Shown: piece by piece, positions 1-5,895 of the stretch
How positions within the stretch are numbered: position 1 is the stretch's first letter
How the letters are laid out: each line of letters begins with the position of its first letter
Notes under the pieces: generated by a model
The model's database searches: none
What the model saw: the letters and a program-made list of their open reading frames with translations, nothing else
Told to the model about the DNA's origin: nothing
Assembly: GCA_030641695.1 (NCBI GenBank)
Contig: DAOWGY010000158.1
Location: 1-6,893 of the forward strand
Direction: 5' to 3'
Source: Gammaproteobacteria bacterium
GTDB lineage: Bacteria > Pseudomonadota > Gammaproteobacteria > Steroidobacterales > Woeseiaceae
DNA length: 6,893 bases
Translations under genes and position numbers: made by a program

Positions 1-442
1 CGCGCGCTCGTCCTTCTTCGTCACTGGTGATGAGAAAAGCGATGCTCCCGGTGTGGTCGGGGTATGCCTGAACGAATTGCTCTACGGCGACAACCATTGC
101 GGCAAGTCCGCTTTTCATATCGGCGGAACCGCGACCGTAGAGATGACCGTCACGAACCACGGGTTCGAAGGGGGCCGAGAGCCAGTCATCCGTGTTGCCC
201 GGTGGCACGACGTCAGTATGTCCGGCGAAACAAAATACGGGCGAGACCGTACCGCGCCGTGCCCAAAGATTGCTGACGTCACCGAAACTCATGGACTCGC
301 ACTCGAAGCCTGCAGTCCGCAGCCGTTCGGCGATCTCCTCCTGACACCCCGCGTCATCGGGCGTCACGGATCGACGCCGGATCAGGTCAAGCAGGAGGCG
401 CAGCGATGGGTGTTCCAGCAGGCCGGGATCAGAGGTCGACAT
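1..442 (-). CDS. dapE: Succinyl-diaminopimelate desuccinylase, N-terminal part (cut by window edge)
   Basis: DapE hydrolyses N-succinyl-LL-2,6-diaminopimelate to LL-diaminopimelate and succinate in the succinylase branch of lysine and peptidoglycan precursor synthesis. It is a cytoplasmic M20-family di-zinc enzyme. The reading frame is open from an ATG at 442-440 to the left edge, giving 147 codons of a usual ~375. Visible hallmarks are GHTDVVPPG (residues 74-82, metal ligand H75), GRGSADMKSGLAAMV (103-117, bridging D108) and ITSDEEG (138-144, catalytic E142 and ligand E143). The N-terminal stretch with SVTPDDAGCQ also fits DapE. The start is the only ATG that gives a family-like N-terminus; the Shine-Dalgarno is weak (GAG about 6 nt upstream). 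It is separated from yffB by a divergent cold-shock gene, so it probably has its own promoter in 443-772. The C-terminal dimerisation and remaining catalytic parts lie outside the window. The identification is secure. Confidence 0.96.
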   Translation of the reverse strand, partial: MSTSDPGLLEHPSLRLLLDLIRRRSVTPDDAGCQEEIAERLRTAGFECESMSFGDVSNLWARRGTVSPVFCFAGHTDVVPPGNTDDWLSAPFEPVVRDGHLYGRGSADMKSGLAAMVVAVEQFVQAYPDHTGSIAFLITSDEEGRAR

Positions 443-772
443 CGAGACTCGAAAAATGAGGACAGATTTTGCCAAAGAGAAGCACAGCGAAGGGTCTGCT
501 GGCAAGCTCACCGAGGACTACATAAGCGACCGAATTGGCTAGCAAAGCGCTGAAATGTCGCCGCACGGCGCGGGTTGTGGACGATGGGCTCGCTATTGCG
601 CCGCCAGCGCTATACACTTCGCGCAGCTTGATCGTTTGCCGAGTTTTTATGCATACGGTTTCGAAGCTCATCCTAAGTGCCTCGTCCTGTATTTCATAAG
701 CAACAGCAACATTTCCAGCAAGTTAGCCCTGCTATGGGGCGTGTTTTTATTTTGAAATACGAGGAATTACAA
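443..772. other. Non-coding divergent intergenic region between dapE and the cold-shock gene
   Basis: This 330-bp stretch has no convincing gene: short open frames here lack recognisable motifs and run into dapE or the cold-shock gene. It must hold the dapE promoter (minus) and the cold-shock promoter (plus). The right half, from about 611, is richer in A+T than its surroundings, as expected for promoter plus leader. No -35/-10 pair is good enough to call; TTGATC (628-633) with GCATAC (651-656) at 17 bp is the best plus-strand candidate and is poor. A 7-bp inverted repeat, AGCGCTG (546-552) and CAGCGCT (605-611), is present but of unknown meaning. The last ~110 bp before the cold-shock ATG probably form its 5' untranslated leader. 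Confidence 0.55.
725..753 (+). promoter_or_regulatory. Possible leader hairpin with U-rich run upstream of the cold-shock gene
   Basis: GCCC (726-729) can pair with GGGC (737-740) around a 7-nt loop. It is followed by a U-rich run through 753, just before the ribosome-binding site. The arrangement resembles a weak attenuator or a structured cold-shock leader element. The stem is only 4 bp, so this may be chance. CspA-family messages are known for long structured leaders, which is the main reason to record it. Confidence 0.25.
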
Positions 773-979
773 ATGTCTACCGTTACAGGAACCGTTAAAT
801 GGTTCAATGAATCCAAAGGATTCGGTTTTATCGAGCAGGAGTCTGGCCCCGACGTATTTGCGCATTTCAGCGCAATCCAGGGCAGCGGCTTCAAGACGCT
901 CGCCGAGGGACAGAAGGTCGAATTCACGATCACCCAGGGTCAGAAAGGCCCTCAGGCTGAGAATATCGTACCTCTCTAA
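773..979 (+). CDS. csp: Cold-shock domain protein (CspA family)
   Basis: This encodes a 68-residue protein consisting of a single cold-shock domain, a five-strand beta-barrel that binds single-stranded RNA/DNA and acts as an RNA chaperone in the cytoplasm. RNP1 appears as KGFGFI (15-20) and RNP2 as VFAHF (28-32); W10 and F11 of the KWFN motif complete the aromatic nucleic-acid-binding surface. RNP2 has Ala where Val is usual (VFVHF). The length is typical (66-70). The ATG at 773 is chosen because GAGG at 761-764 lies 8 nt upstream and MSTVTGTVKWFN is the normal CspA N-terminus; the 32-codon upstream extension has no family match. It is divergent from dapE, convergent with yffB, and followed by a strong terminator. 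Whether it is cold-induced or constitutive (CspC/E-like) cannot be told from the protein. Confidence 0.96.
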   Translation: MSTVTGTVKWFNESKGFGFIEQESGPDVFAHFSAIQGSGFKTLAEGQKVEFTITQGQKGPQAENIVPL

Positions 980-1022
980 TCGGTTGATGCGCCCCTGACA
1001 CGGGGAGCTCTGCACGACCAAT

Positions 1023-1051
1023 AAAGGCGAGTCCTCAGGACTCGCCTTTTT
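1023..1051 (+). terminator. Intrinsic terminator, probably bidirectional (csp / yffB)
   Basis: The arms are AAAGGCGAGTCC (1023-1034) and GGACTCGCCTTT (1038-1049), a perfect 12-bp stem with a 3-nt TCA loop, followed by a T run (1047-1051) on the plus strand. It lies 43 bp after the cold-shock stop. Read on the minus strand, the same stem is followed by TTTATT, so it can also end the map–glnD–dapD–yffB transcript. The strand is given as plus because the T run is better there. Confidence 0.9.
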
Positions 1052-1106
1052 CGTTGCAGCGCCTCTCGAGGCGCGACCTAATCGCGGTTCCAGAAGCGCT
1101 CCAGCA

Positions 1107-1460
1107 TCAAGCGAATTTCTCGAGAAAGTCCGAGAAGCGCTTCTCCGAAAAACCAACGGCGAAGAAGGACTTGTGTTCCAGTACCGGCCGCTTCACCAGT
1201 GTCGGCTGGTCGATCATGGCCGCGAATGCCTTGTTTTTCGTCATGTCGTTGCGGTCGACCTCAGGTATTTTGCGCCACGTAAGGCTCTTCTTGTTGAGGA
1301 GTCGTTGCCAGTCGATTCGCCCGGACCAGCGCTCCAGCATCTGGATATCGAGCCCGTCATCGCGAACATCGTGAAATCTGAATTCGATGTTTTTCTCGGT
1401 CAGGAAATTCCTGGCCCGCCTGCAGGTATCGCAGCTCTTGATGCCGTAAACAGTTAGCAC
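1107..1460 (-). CDS. yffB: ArsC/Spx-family thioredoxin-fold protein, YffB-like
   Basis: This 117-residue protein belongs to the ArsC/Spx family and is closest in character to YffB, a putative glutathione-dependent thiol reductase of unclear physiological role. The N-terminus YGIKSCDTCRRA (5-16) has C10 as the family's active-site cysteine and C13 making a CxxC; E. coli YffB, as I recall it, has only the first. FHDVRDDGLD (29-38), TWRK (61-64) and LVKRPVLE (88-95, with the cis-Pro loop and Arg) are family signatures. The start is GTG at 1460-1458, supported by AGGG (1470-1467) 6 nt upstream and by alignment of the beta-1 strand. It follows dapD after 24 nt and is the last gene of the operon. 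YffB genes are typically next to dapE. It should not be called an arsenate reductase on this evidence; no ars genes are nearby. Confidence 0.9.
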   Translation of the reverse strand: MLTVYGIKSCDTCRRARNFLTEKNIEFRFHDVRDDGLDIQMLERWSGRIDWQRLLNKKSLTWRKIPEVDRNDMTKNKAFAAMIDQPTLVKRPVLEHKSFFAVGFSEKRFSDFLEKFA

Positions 1461-1472
1461 GTTTCGCCCTTG

Positions 1473-1496
1473 TTATTGCGCATTTTATTGCGCATT
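1473..1496 (-). repeat. Tandem 12-bp duplication at the dapD stop codon
   Basis: On the plus strand TTATTGCGCATT occurs twice back to back (1473-1484 and 1485-1496) with no mismatch. On the coding strand this is AAT GCG CAA TAA twice: the last three codons plus stop of dapD are repeated in frame immediately after the stop. The result is a second in-frame TAA at 1475-1473, within the 24-nt gap before yffB. It looks like a small slippage duplication. Confidence 0.95.
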
Positions 1497-2309
1497 CCGC
1501 AATAGCTCGTTCAATCCCGTCTTGGCGAGGGTTTTCGCGTCAACGTGCTTCACGATCACCGCGCAATACAATGAGTATTTGCCGTCGCTGGACGGCAGGT
1601 TGCCGGGCACGACGACCGATCCTGCAGGCACGCGACCGTAGCTTACGTCACCCGTATCCCGGTCATAAATGCGCGTGCTCTGGCCGATGTAGACGCCCAT
1701 TGATATGACGGATCCCTGTTCGACGATCACGCCCTCTACGACCTCCGAACGCGCGCCGATGAAACAGTCATCCTCGATAATCGTCGGCCCCGCCTGCACC
1801 GGTTCGAGCACGCCGCCAATGCCAACACCGCCCGATAGGTGGACGTTCCTGCCGATCTGGGCACAGCTGCCGACAGTTGCCCAGGTATCCACCATGGTGC
1901 CACTGTCGATGTTGGCGCCGATGTTGACGTAACTCGGCATCAACACGACGTCGGGAGCGATGTAGGCGCCGCGGCGCACGATAGCATCGGGCACGACTCG
2001 TACGCCGTCGGCAGCGAATTGCTCGTCGCTATAGTCCGCGTACTTCAGGGGCACCTTGTCGTAGAAGCGGCTGTATCCCGCATCGATCGAGCGATTGTCC
2101 GTGAGCCGGAACGACAGCAGCACAGCTTTCTTCAGCCACTGGTGCACGTGCCAGGCACCGTCGATCTTTTCCGCCACTCTGGCGGCCCCGGTATCGAGCA
2201 TCGCGATGGCCGCGTCCACGGCGGCGATCAGTTCTTCCCGCTCAGCGTCGCTGCCGGTAGTACCGCCAGTGTCGAAGCCGCGTTCGATGATCTCAATGAG
2301 GTCCTGCAT
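1485..2309 (-). CDS. dapD: 2,3,4,5-tetrahydropyridine-2,6-dicarboxylate N-succinyltransferase
   Basis: DapD transfers succinyl from succinyl-CoA to tetrahydrodipicolinate, the first committed step of the succinylase route to diaminopimelate and lysine. It is a cytoplasmic trimer with a left-handed beta-helix. The protein is 274 residues from the ATG at 2309, the length I recall for the E. coli enzyme. The N-terminal helical domain contains VAEKIDG (45-51) and HQWLKKAVLLSFR (56-68). Hexapeptide repeats run from about 105 to 235. Catalytic D141 (in MVDTWATVGS) and E189 (in GARSEVVEG) fall at their usual numbers. An ATG at 2348 would add 13 residues and overlap glnD, but the added piece has no family counterpart; the chosen start has a weak GGA 7 nt upstream. 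It lies 25 nt after glnD and 24 nt before yffB. The C-terminal codons are duplicated past the stop. DapE, which acts later in the same pathway, lies about 1 kb further along. Confidence 0.97.
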   Translation of the reverse strand: MQDLIEIIERGFDTGGTTGSDAEREELIAAVDAAIAMLDTGAARVAEKIDGAWHVHQWLKKAVLLSFRLTDNRSIDAGYSRFYDKVPLKYADYSDEQFAADGVRVVPDAIVRRGAYIAPDVVLMPSYVNIGANIDSGTMVDTWATVGSCAQIGRNVHLSGGVGIGGVLEPVQAGPTIIEDDCFIGARSEVVEGVIVEQGSVISMGVYIGQSTRIYDRDTGDVSYGRVPAGSVVVPGNLPSSDGKYSLYCAVIVKHVDAKTLAKTGLNELLRNAQ

Positions 2310-2334
2310 AGTCGTATCCGATTCAATAGTCCCT

Positions 2335-4935
2335 TCAGTTTGCCGCATCGTTTTCGTCGATGGCGTCGATCAGCCCTTTGCTCAGGCGCGATTTTGCCGC
2401 CTTCCGAATTGGCGCACCGGCCTCGTCGCTGATGTAGAACACGTCTTCGGCACGCTCACCGATGGTCATGATTTTCGCGGCGTCGATATCCACGCCTTGA
2501 TCGATAAAAACCTTGCCTACTTTGCTCAGGAGACCGGGTCGATCTGCAGCAACCAGCTCCATGACCGTCAGCCCTCTCGTATTGTCATGCTCGAAGTCGA
2601 CGACGGTCTTGGTCGTAAACATGCGCGCCTGGCGCGGCAGCTTCCGAGTCACCTTGGCAACGTCATCGTCACTCGATGTGAGTACCCGCGTCAATGATCG
2701 TCGGATCTTAGTCATGCGCGACTCGTCGATGTCCATACGACGGTCGAGCTCCATGAATATGAAAGAGTCGAGGCTGTAGTCGTTCTCCAGCTGCTCGACG
2801 CGCGCATCGACGATCGTCATGCCTAGTTCGTCGAGCGCGGCCGTCGCGTGAGCAAACGTATGCTTGCGGCGGGGTGTATACAGTATGGCCTCTACACCAT
2901 CGCCACCGGGCTGTCGCCGCACGTCGACCAGACCGATGTCGGAGTCGGTATCGGAATCTGCGAGCCACTCCGTGTGCCAGGCGATCTCGTTGCTGCGATG
3001 GCGCAGAAAATAGCGATCGTTCAAAAACGTCCAGACGGCAGCGATGCGCTCGTCGTCTACGTTCGCTTCGTGCAGCATTTCGCGCGCCTCGTCCTGTTTC
3101 TCGAGAATCAATTGTTCGCGATCAATCGGATTCTCGAGGCCTCGCCGCAGCGCGCGTGAGGTTAGTTCGTACAAGTCATGGAACAAAGATGCTTTCCAGG
3201 AATTCCAGAGCTTCGGGTTGGTTCCACGGACATCGGCAACGGTGAGTACGTACAGGTAGTCGAGATGTGTTTGATCGCCGACGAGTGCCGCGAATTCGTT
3301 GACGACATCGGGGTCGCCGATGTCGCGCTTCTGGGCCGTCGTGGACAGAGCCAGATGATGCAGCACGAGCCAGGCCACAGTGCGCGCCTCGTAGCGGCTC
3401 ATGCCGTGCTCCAGGCAAAATGCCTCCGCGTCGACGGCGCCGAGTTCCGAATGGTCGCCGCCACGGCCCTTGGCAATATCGTGAAACAGCCCGGAGAGGT
3501 ACGCGATCTCGGCTTTCTCCAGCGCTTGCATGACGCGGCTGCAATGCGGGTATTCGTGATCGAAACGCTCTAATGCAAAGCGTCGCAGATTGCTGACCAC
3601 GAACAACGTGTGCTCGTCCACGGTGTAGACATGAAAGAGGTCATATTGCATGCGCCCGACGATGCGCCCGAACGACGGGATGTAAAGACCCAGCACGCCG
3701 TAGAGGTTCATGCGCCGAAGTTCGTGGGTAACGCCTGCCGGGGCGCGCAGGATGGCCAGGAACAGTCGATGATTGCGCGGGTTCTGGCGGAATTGCTCGT
3801 CGATCAGGTGCAGGTTGCGTTTGATAAGCCCGACCGTGTAGGCGCTGACGCCGCGGATACCGGGATGTTGCTGCAGCAGCAGGAACAATTCGAGCAGCGC
3901 CGATGGGTCGTTGACAAAGACCCGGCTGTCGACTGTCTGCAGGTAACCGTTCTTGACCTGGAAGCGCTCGTTCAATGGCTCCGGCGCCGCGTCGGGATCC
4001 ATCAGGATGGCTTCCTCGAAAAGCTGCAACAGCATCTCGTTGAGTCGTGACAGGTCCATGACCGTGCGGTAGTAGCGTTGCATCAGCTGTTCGACGGCCA
4101 GCGTGTAAGTGGCGTCCTCGTAACCGAGCATTTCGGCGAGTTTCACCTGGTGGTCGAACAGCAGGCGGTCTTCGCGGCGCCCGGTCAGAATGTGCAGCCC
4201 GAAACGCACGCGCCAGAGGAATGCCTGGCCTTCGTGGAGGAGCTGCAGCTGGCCAGGCGCCAGAAAGCGGTGGTGCACGAGTTCGTCAAGGGTATCCACG
4301 CCGAAATGCCGCTTCGCAACCCAGCCGATCATCTGAATGTCGCGAAGTCCACCCGGACTGCCTTTGACGTTGGGTTCCAGGTTGTAGGCCGTGTCGTGGT
4401 AGCGATGATGTCGGGCTATTTGCTCGCGACGCTTTTCGGCAAAAAACTCCTGCGGTGCCCACAGGCGATCCGGACCAACAGCCGCCTGCATGTCGGCGAA
4501 CAATGCCTCCGGCCCGGCGACAAGACGGGCTTCCATCAATGTCGTCGCCACGGTGAGGTCGGCAGAGGCTTCCTCGACGCATTGCCGGACGCTACGCACG
4601 CTGTGGCCTATATCGAGGCCAATGTCCCACAATGACGTGATGAATGCCGAGAGACGTTGCTCGGCCGCCGCGTCGATGGCATCGGGCAGCAGCAGCATAA
4701 TGTCGATGTCCGAAAAAGGATGCAGCTCGCCGCGGCCGTAGCCACCAACGGCCACGAGTGCGAGTGACCGTGTCAGGTCGCCCGCGTGGGTTTGCCAGAG
4801 ATTGACGAGCAGGCCGTCGACGATATCGGCACGCTCGTGGACAAGGTCGACGACGGATTCGCCGGCCAGAAATCGGCGCTTCAGATCATCGTCGGCCGCG
4901 CCCAGCGTGGCCCGGCTATTAACGTGCGTCTGCAC
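2335..4935 (-). CDS. glnD: Bifunctional PII uridylyltransferase / uridylyl-removing enzyme
   Basis: GlnD senses glutamine and adds or removes UMP on PII proteins (GlnB/GlnK), so setting glutamine synthetase activity and the NtrBC response. At 866 residues it is near the usual 850-890. The nucleotidyltransferase domain has GGYGRGELHPFSDIDIM (64-80) with metal-binding D76 and D78, followed by the conserved NVKGSPGGLRDIQ (189-201). The HD domain for UMP removal has FHDIAKGRGGDHS (484-496, H485-D486 dyad) and LHHL (525-528). Two C-terminal ACT domains lie at about 682-760 and 790-860; the second begins with the ADRPGLLSKVG motif (797-807), and these are the glutamine-binding part. The start is GTG at 4935: an in-frame TGA at 4944-4942 forbids anything further upstream, and no ATG/GTG/TTG follows in frame for over 40 codons. 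It overlaps map by 17 nt and lacks a good Shine-Dalgarno, so translation is probably coupled to map. All catalytic motifs look intact. Confidence 0.97.
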   Translation of the reverse strand: MQTHVNSRATLGAADDDLKRRFLAGESVVDLVHERADIVDGLLVNLWQTHAGDLTRSLALVAVGGYGRGELHPFSDIDIMLLLPDAIDAAAEQRLSAFITSLWDIGLDIGHSVRSVRQCVEEASADLTVATTLMEARLVAGPEALFADMQAAVGPDRLWAPQEFFAEKRREQIARHHRYHDTAYNLEPNVKGSPGGLRDIQMIGWVAKRHFGVDTLDELVHHRFLAPGQLQLLHEGQAFLWRVRFGLHILTGRREDRLLFDHQVKLAEMLGYEDATYTLAVEQLMQRYYRTVMDLSRLNEMLLQLFEEAILMDPDAAPEPLNERFQVKNGYLQTVDSRVFVNDPSALLELFLLLQQHPGIRGVSAYTVGLIKRNLHLIDEQFRQNPRNHRLFLAILRAPAGVTHELRRMNLYGVLGLYIPSFGRIVGRMQYDLFHVYTVDEHTLFVVSNLRRFALERFDHEYPHCSRVMQALEKAEIAYLSGLFHDIAKGRGGDHSELGAVDAEAFCLEHGMSRYEARTVAWLVLHHLALSTTAQKRDIGDPDVVNEFAALVGDQTHLDYLYVLTVADVRGTNPKLWNSWKASLFHDLYELTSRALRRGLENPIDREQLILEKQDEAREMLHEANVDDERIAAVWTFLNDRYFLRHRSNEIAWHTEWLADSDTDSDIGLVDVRRQPGGDGVEAILYTPRRKHTFAHATAALDELGMTIVDARVEQLENDYSLDSFIFMELDRRMDIDESRMTKIRRSLTRVLTSSDDDVAKVTRKLPRQARMFTTKTVVDFEHDNTRGLTVMELVAADRPGLLSKVGKVFIDQGVDIDAAKIMTIGERAEDVFYISDEAGAPIRKAAKSRLSKGLIDAIDENDAAN

Positions 4936-5683
4936 CGAGCGTCAGCACTTCGTAGCCGGCATCCGTGACCAGCACCGTGTGCTCCCATTGTGCCGACAGG
5001 CTGTGGTCCTTGGTGACGACGGTCCAGCCGTCGGGAAGCAGCTTCACGGCCGGCTTGCCGGCGTTGACCATCGGTTCGATGGTCAGGGTCATGCCGGATT
5101 TGAGTTCCATGCCCGTGCCGGCACTGCCGTAGTGCAGGACCTGCGGATCTTCGTGGAAAACCCGGCCGATGCCGTGGCCACAGTATTCGCGGACGATCGA
5201 GCAGCGGTTTTTTTCGACATGTCGCTGGATGGCTGCGCCTACATCGCCAAGGTGCCTGCCGGGCGCGAGTTGTTCAATTCCCAGCCACATGCCTTCGAAA
5301 GCCACTTCGGCCAGGCGTTGCGCCTGGATTCCTGCCGCAGCGACGAAAAACATGCGACTCGTGTCGCCGTGGAAGCCATCCTTGATGACGGTGATATCGA
5401 TATTGACGGCGTCGCCCGACTTCAGCTTGCGCTCGCCCGGAATACCATGGCACACGACGTGATTCACCGACGTGCAAATCGATTTCGGGAAGCCACGGTA
5501 GTTCAGCGGCGCCGGTACGGCCTTCTGCACGTCGGTGATGTACTCGTGGCATATGCGGTCCAGTTCATCGGTTGTGACGCCGGGCTTCACATAATCGCCG
5601 ATCATGTCCAGCACATCGGCCGCCAGGCGCCCGGCAACTCGCATTTTGTCCTGCTCCTCGGCAGTTTTTATGGTCACGGTCAT
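4919..5683 (-). CDS. map: Type I methionine aminopeptidase
   Basis: Map removes the initiator methionine from nascent proteins whose second residue is small, acting co-translationally near the ribosomal exit. At 254 residues it is a minimal class Ia enzyme without N-terminal extension. The pita-bread fold ligands are all present: D96 (NIDITV), D107 (GDTSR), H170 (CGHGIG), E203 (TIEPMV) and E234 (QWEHTV), with substrate-binding H79 (VVCHGIP) and H177 (FHEDP). The ATG at 5683 gives the standard beginning TIKTAEEQDKMRVAG. It has no recognisable Shine-Dalgarno. An internal ATG at 5644 (M14) does have GAGGAG 9 nt upstream, but would delete the conserved first helix. It is first in the apparent map–glnD–dapD–yffB operon and divergent from rpsB, a standard gammaproteobacterial arrangement. 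A palindromic repeat element ends 19 bp upstream of the start, so the map promoter must lie in or beyond it. Confidence 0.97.
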   Translation of the reverse strand: MTVTIKTAEEQDKMRVAGRLAADVLDMIGDYVKPGVTTDELDRICHEYITDVQKAVPAPLNYRGFPKSICTSVNHVVCHGIPGERKLKSGDAVNIDITVIKDGFHGDTSRMFFVAAAGIQAQRLAEVAFEGMWLGIEQLAPGRHLGDVGAAIQRHVEKNRCSIVREYCGHGIGRVFHEDPQVLHYGSAGTGMELKSGMTLTIEPMVNAGKPAVKLLPDGWTVVTKDHSLSAQWEHTVLVTDAGYEVLTLGADAR

Positions 5684-5702
5684 AGGAATTCGTTAATCAA
5701 GT

Positions 5703-5768
5703 GGTCAGTGGGGTCGAACCGCACTTAATTTCCGTACGGAAAAGGGCTCTGACCCCTTTCTCTGACCC
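5703..5768. repeat. Palindromic REP/MITE-like element in the map–rpsB intergenic region
   Basis: Nested inverted repeats share nearly one centre. The outer arms are GGTCAG (5703-5708) and CTGACC (5762-5767), the inner arms GGGGTC (5710-5715) and GACCCC (5751-5756), and the core is a perfect 14-bp palindrome, TTTCCGTACGGAAA (5729-5742). On one flank AAAGGG (5741-5746) and CCCTTT (5754-5759) form a hairpin with a 7-nt loop. CTCTGACCC occurs twice in direct orientation (5747-5755, 5760-5768). This architecture resembles short dispersed palindromic elements (REP/REPIN or MITE) mobilised by a transposase in trans. There is no coding capacity. Only one copy is visible, so the repeat nature is inferred from structure. 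Confidence 0.6.
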
Positions 5769-5796
5769 GGCCAGCTATGGTATAAAGCGCGCGCCC
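5757..5796 (+). promoter_or_regulatory. Candidate rpsB promoter with G+C-rich discriminator
   Basis: TATAAA at 5781-5786 is a good -10 box. A weak -35 (TTTCTC, 5757-5762) lies 18 bp upstream and overlaps the right arm of the palindromic element. Immediately after the -10 comes GCGCGCGCCCC (5787-5797), a G+C-rich discriminator of the kind found at ppGpp/DksA-inhibited ribosomal promoters. The predicted transcription start is around 5793-5796, giving a leader of about 105 nt, which fits the structured leader that follows. The -35 is the weak point. Confidence 0.45.
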
Positions 5797-5810
5797 CAGA
5801 GGCAATTAAT

Positions 5811-5895
5811 CCACACGCATACCGTCACATCACGCTGGGTGCCCCACCTAAAAAGGGGTTGCGCGATGGGGTATGCGGAGGCCTAACCCGGAGAA
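5811..5895 (+). promoter_or_regulatory. Structured rpsB leader, likely S2 autoregulatory element (t44/tff type)
   Basis: CGCATACC (5816-5823) pairs perfectly with GGTATGCG (5870-5877). The stem continues inward with CATC (5828-5831) to GATG (5865-5868) and CGC (5833-5835) to GCG (5861-5863), the last two separated by single mismatched bases. Inside, CCCC (5842-5845) can pair with GGGG (5855-5858) or alternatively GGTG (5838-5841) with CACC (5845-5848). ACCC (5885-5888), just before the ribosome-binding site GGAGA (5890-5894), could pair with one of the G runs to give a pseudoknot or close the start. In E. coli the RNA between map and rpsB was described as t44/tff and is the leader through which S2 represses rpsB-tsf. 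Location, size and stem layout fit that role here; sequence identity to the known family was not checked. Confidence 0.65.

Noticed and set aside
53..553. 166-codon plus-strand frame over the left end
   Set aside because: Opposite the dapE coding strand, whose motifs (GHTDVVPPG, ITSDEEG) are unmistakable; treated as a shadow.
429..671. 80-codon minus-strand frame upstream of dapE
   Set aside because: Overlaps the dapE start in another frame, has no motif or good ribosome-binding site, and lies in the expected promoter region.
1059..1074. Inverted repeat GCGCCTC/GAGGCGC as a second terminator for yffB
   Set aside because: The loop is only 2 nt unless a pair is lost, and neither strand has a T run after it.
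1107..1460. Reading yffB as an arsenate reductase gene (arsC) or part of an arsenic resistance locus
   Set aside because: The sequence is YffB-like, sits in a housekeeping operon beside dapD and dapE, and has no ars partners.
2310..2348. Earlier ATG for dapD at 2348
   Set aside because: Adds 13 residues with no counterpart in DapD and overlaps the glnD end; the ATG at 2309 gives 274 residues and the standard catalytic numbering.
4802..5728. 308-codon open frame on the plus strand across map and the start of glnD
   Set aside because: It is antisense to two unmistakable genes, has no recognisable motif, and ends in the repeat element; such long shadows are normal opposite G+C-rich coding sequence.
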